From Deltaproteobacteria bacterium (lineage in GTDB: Bacteria; Desulfobacterota; Syntrophia; Syntrophales; UBA2210): a stretch of 6,173 nt of DNA. Made by a program: the position numbers and the translations under genes. The notes under the pieces are model-generated. The model was given only the letters and a program-made list of their open reading frames with translations. It searched no databases and was not told the origin of the DNA. Positions 1 to 5,152 of this stretch are shown piece by piece (positions within the stretch are counted from its first letter, which is position 1; every line of letters begins with the position of its first letter). The stretch is taken from the NCBI GenBank assembly GCA_016935935.1, contig JAFGPZ010000026.1, positions 1 through 6,173 of the forward strand, in the 5' to 3' direction.

Positions 1-403
1 AGTGTTTGTAGCGTATCATGCCGTTCTTGTCGATGATGAACTGTGCCGGCATGCGTCCCAGTTTGAGGATTCGAACTTCTTGCCCGTACAACTTTGATAC
101 GTGGTGCTTCGGGTCGGCCAGTCCCGGGAATGGCATCTTATACTCGCCCCACCAGTCGGCAAAGGCTTTAGCTTTCTCAGGGCCGATGGCGATGACCTCT
201 GCCCCCCTGTCGACAAAATCATGGTATTCCTGGCGCAACTGCACCATATGCTTTCGGCAGTAAGGTCAGATAAAGCCACGGTTGAAAATCAGAATGACGT
301 GCCGGCTGCCTCTGTAACTGGAAAGTTTCACCGGTCTGCCTTCGCTGTCGGTAAGCTCGAAGTCGGGTGCCGGTGTCGGATCGACCCTTTCTACATCGCT
401 CAT
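1..403 (-). CDS. Peroxiredoxin-like (AhpC/TSA family) selenoprotein, partial at the window edge
   Basis: A thioredoxin-fold peroxiredoxin-like protein, probably a cytoplasmic thiol/selenol peroxidase or disulfide reductase. The start ATG (403-401) follows a strong AGGAGG site (415-410). Residues 1-45 show the family beginning (P-x-P-x-F-x-L-x-D-x-x-G) and strand V-I-L-I-F-N-R-G. Codon 46 is TGA (268-266). Reading on in the same frame gives 88 codons without a stop: P-Y-C-R-K-H-M, then the helix L-R-Q-E-Y, strand E-V-I-A-I-G, W-W-G-E-Y, F-P-G-L-A-D and M-P-A-Q-F-I-I-D-K-N-G, all in family order. The TGA therefore replaces the first Cys of a CPYC motif, giving U46-P47-Y48-C49. Sec-containing Prx-like proteins with UxxC are known from anaerobic bacteria. 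134 residues are visible; I infer that some 20-30 C-terminal residues lie outside. A nonsense mutation is the alternative, but the position and intact downstream frame argue against it. A Sec call requires selA, selB, selC and selD elsewhere in the genome. Confidence 0.85.
231..246 (-). other. Candidate bacterial SECIS hairpin for Sec insertion
   Basis: Read on the minus strand, TGGTGC-AGTT-GCGCCA forms a 6-bp stem (one G-U pair) with a 4-base loop. The loop begins 26 bases after the first base following the TGA codon's start triplet region, which is inside the spacing reported for bacterial SECIS elements (roughly 16-37 bases). A G is the second loop base, as expected for SelB recognition. 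The core GGU-GC-AGUU-GC resembles the apical part of the E. coli fdhF element, whose AGGUCU loop is also closed by GC. The element lies within the coding sequence, as in bacteria generally. It was judged by eye, without a folding program. Confidence 0.6.
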
Positions 404-409
404 GCCTAA

Positions 410-415
410 CCTCCT
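410..415 (-). promoter_or_regulatory. Shine-Dalgarno site of the selenoprotein gene
   Basis: AGGAGG on the minus strand, 6 bases before the ATG at 403. It fixes the start codon and rules out the longer in-frame extension toward 559, whose translation (rich in C, H and I, with no family similarity) looks non-coding. Confidence 0.8.
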
Positions 416-428
416 TACCTTCCATCGA

Positions 429-456
429 TAAGTACATCTATGACACGGTTTGTCAA
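429..456 (-). promoter_or_regulatory. Possible promoter with overlapping palindrome before the selenoprotein gene
   Basis: On the minus strand, a consensus -35 TTGACA (456-451) is followed after 16-17 bases by a poor -10 (TACTTA/ACTTAT, about 434-428). The -35 overlaps an inverted repeat TGACA-CGGTT-TGTCA at 441-455 (5-base arms, 5-base spacer), a plausible operator. The weak -10 would fit a gene that needs an activator. Proposed from the sequence only. Confidence 0.3.
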
Positions 457-484
457 TGGTAAAAATTACAGAAAAGGATAAAAT

Positions 485-503
485 ATTAATGCGCGAAATT
501 AAT
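485..503. repeat. AT-rich inverted repeat, ATTAAT arms
   Basis: ATTAAT at 485-490 and 498-503 flank a 7-base spacer. Because ATTAAT is itself palindromic, this is both a direct and an inverted repeat. It lies in the 209-base gap between the selenoprotein gene and the acyl-CoA dehydrogenase gene. It may be only AT-rich background; no terminator for the dehydrogenase gene was found in this gap. Confidence 0.2.
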
Positions 504-612
504 TGGTGATAACAGAAACACAACATGATTATATGACACCCCAAGCCGAGGCAGAACACCTGTATACCGCGTTAAGTTCAGGAAGGAAAATCAACTGTTG
601 TCATCCATTTAA

Positions 613-1812
613 CTAAAGAAGTGCGGCCCCCTTGATGGTCATTATCTCGTTGGTGGCATCCATGATCTGGAGAAGTTTCGCATCACGCATGTACTTCTCC
701 AGTGTGAACTCCCTTGATATACCGTATCCCCCGAGAATCTGTACCATCTCCACAGTATGTTTCATGGCCATGTTTGTGGCAAAGACCCTTCCCGCAGCCG
801 AGAGCTTAAGATCACCCAGAAACTTGTTTGCCAAGGCCCAGGAAGCTTTCCATAGAAGCGCTCTTGCAGCCTCAATCGCCTGGTACGCATCGAAGAGCTT
901 GAAGGCCACAGCCTGATGCTCTATTATCGGTTTACCGAACTGGACACGCTCCTTTGCGTAGGACAGGGCCTCTTCATAGGCGGATCGAAGCAATCCCACA
1001 GCAAGGTAGCCCACACCGATGTTGCCAGTGGTCTTTATAGCGTTGTGCATCATGGGATAACCTTCTCCGTGAGGAAATATCATATAGTCTTCTGGAATGT
1101 GCACATCATCAAAGCACACATCGGCCTGATTGAGAGCTCTCATGCCTATCTTATCCAAAGCTTTCCCCTTTGTGATCCCCTTGCCGTCAGGCACCAGAAA
1201 AACGGCAGACCCGCAAATCCCCATAGAAGGATCGACACAGGCAAAGAGCAGGTACACACTGGCGATACCACCATTGCTGACAAAGCTTGATTTGGCGCCG
1301 TTTATTATCCACTCTTTACTCTCTTTAAATGCCCTTGTCTCATGACACACTTCTGTATCGTAGTAATTACTTCCATCGGAACCTATATTCCCCTCGGAAC
1401 TGCCCCAGGCTGATATATGGGTGGCTTCTGTGTCCTCACAATAGGGTCTGACGTAGTTGTCGATCAGATTCTTCTTTGAAGAGGCTATAATGCTCAGGAA
1501 AAGGGGAACGACGGCACCGGCAAGGAGTGTAGCCGTTATTCCGACCCCTCCTGCTGCCAACTCCTCCCAGACCAGAGCTGTTGTCATGGGGCCGAGACCG
1601 AGACCGCCATACTCCTCTTTAATTCCCATTTTATGGAATCCAAGCTCATAAGCCCTTTTCATGACATTCCTGAAGACTTCGCTTTTGAATACTTCTTCGG
1701 GATTGGTTATTCTGTCCAGCTCGATCTCGGCGGGGCGTATGACTTCCCTGGCAAACCTGCTAGCCAGTTCCCGTATCTCCAACTGTTCCTCTGAAGGTAA
1801 AAAATCAATCAT
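613..1812 (-). CDS. Acyl-CoA dehydrogenase (FAD-dependent) with Asp at the usual catalytic Glu position
   Basis: A 399-residue flavoprotein of the acyl-CoA dehydrogenase family, full length for the family. Such enzymes oxidise acyl-CoA thioesters at C2-C3 and pass electrons to ETF. The N-terminal helical domain runs from about 1 to 125 (S-E-E-Q-L-E-I-R; E-E-Y-G-G-L-G-L-G at 66-74). The middle beta domain carries S-E-G-N-I-G-S-D (139-146) in place of the usual T-E-P-x-x-G-S-D. The C-terminal domain has R-V-Q-F-G-K-P-I (289-296), G-G-Y-G-I-S-R-E (361-368) and M-R-D-A-K. The base of MCAD (E376 in Y-E-G-T) aligns with D385 in Q-I-M-D-A-T-N-E-I, and the alternative Glu site of isovaleryl-CoA dehydrogenase aligns with Thr near 261. 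ATG 1812 is preferred because GGAG (1825-1822) lies 9 bases before it. A GTG at 1827 would add 5 residues but lacks a ribosome site. The gene starts 1 base after the ADC-family gene. Its substrate is unknown. Confidence 0.93.
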   Translation of the reverse strand: MIDFLPSEEQLEIRELASRFAREVIRPAEIELDRITNPEEVFKSEVFRNVMKRAYELGFHKMGIKEEYGGLGLGPMTTALVWEELAAGGVGITATLLAGAVVPLFLSIIASSKKNLIDNYVRPYCEDTEATHISAWGSSEGNIGSDGSNYYDTEVCHETRAFKESKEWIINGAKSSFVSNGGIASVYLLFACVDPSMGICGSAVFLVPDGKGITKGKALDKIGMRALNQADVCFDDVHIPEDYMIFPHGEGYPMMHNAIKTTGNIGVGYLAVGLLRSAYEEALSYAKERVQFGKPIIEHQAVAFKLFDAYQAIEAARALLWKASWALANKFLGDLKLSAAGRVFATNMAMKHTVEMVQILGGYGISREFTLEKYMRDAKLLQIMDATNEIMTIKGAALL

Positions 1813-1813
1813 A

Positions 1814-2581
1814 TTAGAAATCTCCACTGAAATCAGTCATGATAAACGAATAAGGAAGAAAGGCCTCGGGTTCCGCCTCGCCGACAATCTCACCCGGGTT
1901 TAACGATATGTTATTTACCATATAAAAGGCCGAGACAACGCGCTTTACCTCGATCTCCTGCCAGGGATCATGTGGCGAATACTCCAGGACAATTTCGCCG
2001 GGTCCCATCTCAAAACTCTCCGTATCGAGGTCATTTTGCTGGCGGACCAGCAGGACCTTCCCGTCGAATCCCCGGCTCAGATCGGCTGCAGGTGAATACT
2101 TGAAGAGAAAATTGGGTCCAGGTTTAATTGGTGATTCCTTCATGCTGATCTGCAGATCAGCCCTGATGGTGGCGAAGCGATATCCCAGACGCTCGATCCA
2201 TCCCTCGACTTTGCTTCCCTCCCGATTCAGTCCGATGCGCGCCATCTTCTTCGGAAAGCCATAAATATCCCGTCCATTATGCATGCGCGCTTCATCATCT
2301 ATGGGCATGGATAGACAGTAGTTACCCACCTCGCCTCTATACCGGCAGCGCACGAAGAGGGCACTCTCGTGATAGCCAGGCCCCAGATTAGTCAAAGGAT
2401 AGTGAGATATGAAGCTGAGAGCCCATGGTTCCTCAGCAGGTTCCAGCGGGAGGGGGAGAACCTTCTTGATAATCACGGGGTCTGTTTCATACATTATCCC
2501 CAGTATCTGGGCGCCGGGAAATGCCCTTGTTGAAAGTTTATAGTATCTATCCAGTTCTTCTTCAGATTTAACAAAACCCAT
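1814..2581 (-). CDS. Acetoacetate decarboxylase (ADC) family protein
   Basis: A 255-residue protein of the ADC superfamily, close to the usual length of about 245-260. Acetoacetate decarboxylase forms a Schiff base between a lysine and a beta-keto acid and releases CO2; some relatives instead catalyse aldol or hydratase chemistry. The hallmark G-R-D-I-Y-G-F-P-K-K is at 103-112. K111 matches the Schiff-base lysine and K112 the lysine that lowers its pKa. E72 in Y-H-E-S-A-L-F probably matches a conserved active-site Glu. R99 and the turn P-I-D-D-E-A-R-M-H-N fit the family. No signal peptide or membrane segment is visible. The ATG follows AGGAGGAGG (2595-2587) at 5 bases. The stop TAA (1816-1814) nearly abuts the dehydrogenase start, suggesting one operon and a shared pathway, such as degradation of a keto or cyclic acid through CoA esters. 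Family assignment is firm; true decarboxylase activity is not proven. Confidence 0.9.
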   Translation of the reverse strand: MGFVKSEEELDRYYKLSTRAFPGAQILGIMYETDPVIIKKVLPLPLEPAEEPWALSFISHYPLTNLGPGYHESALFVRCRYRGEVGNYCLSMPIDDEARMHNGRDIYGFPKKMARIGLNREGSKVEGWIERLGYRFATIRADLQISMKESPIKPGPNFLFKYSPAADLSRGFDGKVLLVRQQNDLDTESFEMGPGEIVLEYSPHDPWQEIEVKRVVSAFYMVNNISLNPGEIVGEAEPEAFLPYSFIMTDFSGDF

Positions 2582-2586
2582 GTTAT

Positions 2587-2595
2587 CCTCCTCCT
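2587..2595 (-). promoter_or_regulatory. Extended Shine-Dalgarno site of the ADC-family gene
   Basis: AGGAGGAGG on the minus strand, ending 5 bases before the ATG at 2581. It is unusually strong and directly abuts the AU-rich inverted repeat at 2596-2617, so access to it could depend on that structure. Confidence 0.75.
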
Positions 2596-2617
2596 ATAAA
2601 ATGTTTTTGAATTTTAT
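2596..2617 (-). repeat. Inverted repeat ATAAAAT/ATTTTAT next to the ADC ribosome site
   Basis: Perfect 7-base arms (2596-2602 and 2611-2617) with an 8-base spacer, all A-T in the stem. In the transcript the arm ends directly at the AGGAGGAGG site. It may be a repressor operator or a weak 5' UTR hairpin. The rest of the 177-base gap up to the transporter stop shows no clear promoter or terminator. Confidence 0.35.
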
Positions 2618-2758
2618 GTAATAAAGCCACTGAAGCTCCATCAACAGACAAAAAGATCGTGTTGGACGGGTCGTCAGTTTTCAAGCTGGAGAGACAGAAG
2701 TTCCAATGAACCTTAGGTGGCCTTTTAAGACACATAAATCGTCGCCCCCAGGGGACTG

Positions 2759-4045
2759 TCAATCAGCTAAGGTAAGCGTAATTTTCTCGACCTTCTCCAG
2801 ATCCCTCACGTAAAAGCGAGAAGCCGCAATGTAGAGAAAACTTGCCAGAAGCGTAAATGACGGAAGTATTATCAGCGCCGTTTCAATATTATAATGATCT
2901 GACATTGCGCCCACAAAGATGGGACCCAACGAACTCCCAAGTAGATTCTGAAAGATGACGCAGAAGCTGTATGATACGGCCCTGAGACCGGGATGAACTA
3001 CATCCTGCGTAACGGCGATCGCCGAAGGTGCGAAAGCCATGGCGGATATTCCGCCGATCAGGATGACGATGTACTGTGTTGTTCCTTCAAGAAAGGTAAA
3101 TGACAGAAAAAAGATGAGGGCCGTTAAAGCCGAAAACAGAGCGCTATTATAGAGGCGGGCATTGACTGATCTTCTCCGCCACCTGTCGGCTATAAAACCA
3201 CCGAGTGGCGCTCCTACAATGGATAGCAACATCACCATACCTGCCTTCACTGATGCTTTTTCCATTGGTAAACCGCCAAATCTGTTAAAATAAGTGGGCA
3301 GCCAGCTCAATAATGCGACAACGACAAACATATTCCCGGCGAATGCCAGATAGGTAAGAATAAGGGACGGTGTATGAGTGAACTCACGAATAACATCCAT
3401 ACTCTTCATTTTCTTTTTTCTGCTATCGACCTCTTCCTTTACCGTCTTTATCAGATCTACTGTTTTGTAATCCTTTACAAAGAAGAACAACACCGCAACC
3501 AGTAATCCCGGAATGGCAACAATTCCAAAGGCATGCCGCCATCCATATCGAGTGGCAATGAATCCGCCCAGAGCGATACCCAGTGCGCTGCCTATAGGTA
3601 CGGCCGTGCTGAACAGCCCGAGAAGCATGGCACGCTTCTTTTCGGGAAAGAACGCGGAGATCATAGCTGTTCCCCCTGGCGCGTATCCAGCCTCACCGAC
3701 TCCTATGACTGTTCTGGCAAAAAAAAGCTGCGTAAGATTGCGAGTGAAAGCACAGGCTACGGTTGCAATGCTCCATACAATCGCCATAAGTCCAATAATT
3801 TTTTTTCTGCTCCAACGGTCTATAAGTACAGATACCGGGAAGGAAAAGATAACGATTGACCAGTAAACGGCCGAGACCAGCATGCCGCACTGAGTATCGG
3901 AAAGCCCCCAGTCACTCTTCAGGTAGGGGAATAGGGAAACCACCACCATCCGATCAATATAATCGAAAAGATAGAGAAGAAATAGCAGGATGAATACAGA
4001 ATATGAATATCTTTTTGAAATCAGGTGTTCATTGTCGCTTCCCAT
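2759..4045 (-). CDS. Major facilitator superfamily (MFS) transporter
   Basis: A 428-residue inner-membrane secondary transporter with about 12 predicted membrane helices, normal for the family. Helix 1 (about 13-35) holds L-F-D-Y-I-D-R. The loop between helices 2 and 3 has the MFS signature D76-R-W-S-R-K-K82, echoed in the second half as A-D-R-W-R-R-R-S (286-293). R111-x-x-I-G-x-G-E118-A-G-Y-A-P-G-G resembles the motif of organic-anion (ACS) and Spinster-like MFS members. The central basic loop (about 191-220) separates the two six-helix halves. The ATG follows a G-rich ribosome site (AGGGGGT) at about 5 bases. It precedes the ADC and acyl-CoA dehydrogenase genes on the same strand, so it may import their substrate, probably a carboxylate. 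This role is inferred; the substrate cannot be read from the sequence. Confidence 0.9.
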   Translation of the reverse strand: MGSDNEHLISKRYSYSVFILLFLLYLFDYIDRMVVVSLFPYLKSDWGLSDTQCGMLVSAVYWSIVIFSFPVSVLIDRWSRKKIIGLMAIVWSIATVACAFTRNLTQLFFARTVIGVGEAGYAPGGTAMISAFFPEKKRAMLLGLFSTAVPIGSALGIALGGFIATRYGWRHAFGIVAIPGLLVAVLFFFVKDYKTVDLIKTVKEEVDSRKKKMKSMDVIREFTHTPSLILTYLAFAGNMFVVVALLSWLPTYFNRFGGLPMEKASVKAGMVMLLSIVGAPLGGFIADRWRRRSVNARLYNSALFSALTALIFFLSFTFLEGTTQYIVILIGGISAMAFAPSAIAVTQDVVHPGLRAVSYSFCVIFQNLLGSSLGPIFVGAMSDHYNIETALIILPSFTLLASFLYIAASRFYVRDLEKVEKITLTLAD

Positions 4046-4348
4046 AATAACCCCCTATCAGAAGATTTTGTACTTCCATTCTTTTGAGACAGGCCTCGGG
4101 ACAATGTCTGTTGCTAACGTCAGTTAAAATCTCAGGAACTATTTGTGCGCAGTTGTGCGGAATCCAGGATGAATTGTCATATCAGCAGGTGAGATTGCAT
4201 TTTTCATACTTCCCCCCATGGCAGGAAAAATAAAATTTTATTGCGAAAATGTCAATGAGTATTCGTTAACAGAACGCCTTTTTGTCATACCTGTATGCCA
4301 GGAGTGGAGCACAAAAGGCAAAGGAAGAATCGCAGACACGAGACGCCT
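4046..4348. other. 303-base intergenic region between regulator and transporter genes
   Basis: Both flanking genes are on the minus strand. The gap holds a promoter-like element (4227-4255) that would produce a leader of about 175 bases before the transporter. The leader contains a possible 22-codon ORF (4207-4139, minus; begins M-K-N-A-I-S-P) behind a G-run, and a small TAAC-TGAC-GTTA inverted repeat (about 4113-4125). No convincing rho-independent terminator for the regulator gene and no recognisable riboswitch was seen. A plus-strand reading frame from 4218 is antisense overlap and not a gene. Confidence 0.5.
4227..4255 (-). promoter_or_regulatory. Sigma-70-like promoter for the MFS transporter
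   Basis: On the minus strand, TTGACA (4255-4250) is separated by exactly 17 bases from TATTTT (4232-4227): a perfect -35, optimal spacing and 4 of 6 bases in the -10. Transcription would start near 4220 and run toward the transporter, giving a leader of about 175 bases. It could serve the whole transporter-ADC-dehydrogenase group. Confidence 0.5.
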
Positions 4349-5047
4349 TCAGGAAAGTCTGCCATCTCCTTCCGCAATTTTCGTTAGTCCGGAACGATCG
4401 AGTATGATTATTTTCGAACCTTCAGATCGCAGCAAACCTCTCTTTTGCATCTTGGCAATGATTCGTGACAACGTCTCGGGAATCGTACCCAGAAGGCTCG
4501 CAAGCTGACCCTTGGGCATGTCCAGTAATATATCATCAGACCCTCCGCATTTCCTGCTGAGAGAAAGTATATGCGTCGCCAGGCGCCCCGGAACTTCTCT
4601 CAGTGAGAGGGCTTCTATGATCCCTGAAAACTTCCTTAGCCTTTTGGACAGAACTGCAAGCATATTGAGAGAAAGATCAGGATCTTTTCTCATAAGTCCG
4701 ATAAAGGGATGGCGGGGAAAGAAGAGCATGGAACTTTCCTTCATGGCATCTGCGTAGGCTGGAAAGGATCTGTCCGAAAAGACGGCCACCTCTCCAAAGG
4801 GATCACCGTCTTCAAAAATGTGGAGTATCTGCTCCTTGCCCTCCGGGGAGAGTTTATATATCCTGACGCTACCTGAGAGTATCACAAAAAACCCATTCGC
4901 CTCGTCGCCTTCTGAAAAAATAGCCTCACCGCGGGCGTAACTGCGCCGGATAGCAACCCGTGCGAGTGCGTCCCTCTGGCCAGTAGAAAGGTTTTCGAAG
5001 AGTGGAATCTTCGCTATATGATCAGTTATTGTCACTTTACTCCCCAT
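4349..5047 (-). CDS. CRP/FNR family transcription regulator, DNR-like
   Basis: A 232-residue regulator of usual family length. The N-terminal cyclic-nucleotide-binding-type beta barrel spans about 12-110 (G-E-A-I-F-S-E-G-D at 40-48, F-F-V-I-L-S-G-S-V-R-I at 53-63, F-G-E-V-A at 84-88). The cAMP-binding Arg-Ser of CRP is absent, so cAMP is unlikely. A long dimerisation helix (about 118-147) leads to a C-terminal winged helix-turn-helix (about 178-206). The recognition helix P-E-T-L-S-R has E191, S194 and R195, the FNR/DNR pattern that reads TTGA-type half-sites. There is no N-terminal Cys cluster; the only Cys is C167, so an FNR-type 4Fe-4S oxygen sensor is excluded. A heme or NO-responsive DNR-like role is possible. 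The ATG at 5047 lacks a ribosome site; a GTG at 5035, preceded by GGGGAG, is an alternative start giving 228 residues. It is divergent from the ferredoxin-like gene and shares its operator. Confidence 0.92.
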   Translation of the reverse strand: MGSKVTITDHIAKIPLFENLSTGQRDALARVAIRRSYARGEAIFSEGDEANGFFVILSGSVRIYKLSPEGKEQILHIFEDGDPFGEVAVFSDRSFPAYADAMKESSMLFFPRHPFIGLMRKDPDLSLNMLAVLSKRLRKFSGIIEALSLREVPGRLATHILSLSRKCGGSDDILLDMPKGQLASLLGTIPETLSRIIAKMQKRGLLRSEGSKIIILDRSGLTKIAEGDGRLS

Positions 5048-5054
5048 GTGTTTG

Positions 5055-5084
5055 AAAATACAATTTGTTTTTGACTTAAGTCAA
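5055..5084 (-). promoter_or_regulatory. Promoter of the regulator gene, overlapped by its probable operator
   Basis: On the minus strand, TTGACT (5084-5079) and TATTTT (5060-5055) are separated by 18 bases, predicting a start point near 5048. The -35 is one arm of the palindrome at 5071-5084, which would be centred near -29.5, a position where binding normally blocks RNA polymerase. This suggests negative autoregulation. Confidence 0.4.
5071..5084. promoter_or_regulatory. FNR/DNR-type operator, perfect palindrome
   Basis: TTGACTTAAGTCAA is a perfect 14-base palindrome of the form TTGAC-N4-GTCAA. FNR recognises TTGAT-N4-ATCAA and DNR-like proteins accept TTGAC half-sites. The adjacent regulator has the matching E-x-x-S-R recognition helix. 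The site lies in the 105-base divergent region between the regulator and the ferredoxin-like gene. Confidence 0.8.
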
Positions 5085-5106
5085 GGATCTTCTTTTCATA
5101 CATGAT

Positions 5107-5112
5107 TATTTT
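5107..5112 (+). promoter_or_regulatory. -10 box of a class II activated promoter for the ferredoxin-like gene
   Basis: TATTTT matches the -10 consensus at 4 of 6 bases. Placing it at -12 to -7 puts the start point at 5119, exactly 41.5 bases from the centre of the operator (5077.5). This is the standard distance for class II activation by FNR-family proteins, which replaces a -35. A start at 5119 also excludes the upstream ATG at 5102. Confidence 0.5.
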
Positions 5113-5152
5113 ATTAATCAGAGGAAACAGTAATACGAGAGAGGTAACGATA

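Noticed and set aside
16..279. Minus-strand frame of 87 codons inside the selenoprotein gene
   Set aside because: It is a shifted-frame shadow of the peroxiredoxin; its translation has no family features.
1..403. Pseudogene or frameshifted peroxiredoxin
   Set aside because: There is no frameshift: the same frame continues after a single TGA with fully conserved-looking family motifs. The TGA sits on a redox Cys position, and a SECIS-like hairpin follows.
404..559. N-terminal extension of the peroxiredoxin from an upstream ATG at 559
   Set aside because: The extension lacks family similarity and ribosome-site support, while ATG 403 has AGGAGG at 6 bases.
2741..2761. GC-rich CCCC-T-GGGG element after the transporter stop as a terminator
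   Set aside because: The two runs leave no room for a loop and no T tract follows on the transcript, so it does not fit a rho-independent terminator.
2690..2761. Sec readthrough of the transporter's TGA stop
   Set aside because: Some 28 codons follow before the next stop, but there is no redox motif at the TGA and no hairpin; the protein is already full length.
3513..3866. Plus-strand open frames of over 100 codons opposite the transporter gene
   Set aside because: They are antisense to a clear MFS protein, with no ribosome site or recognisable product.
1861..4102. Repeated 10-mer AGGCCTCGGG near 1869 and 4091
   Set aside because: Flanks do not match and the contexts differ (coding versus leader), so it is most likely chance.
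4218..4508. Plus-strand frame of 96 codons overlapping the regulator's 3' end
   Set aside because: It is antisense to the regulator's DNA-binding domain and shows no family features or ribosome site.
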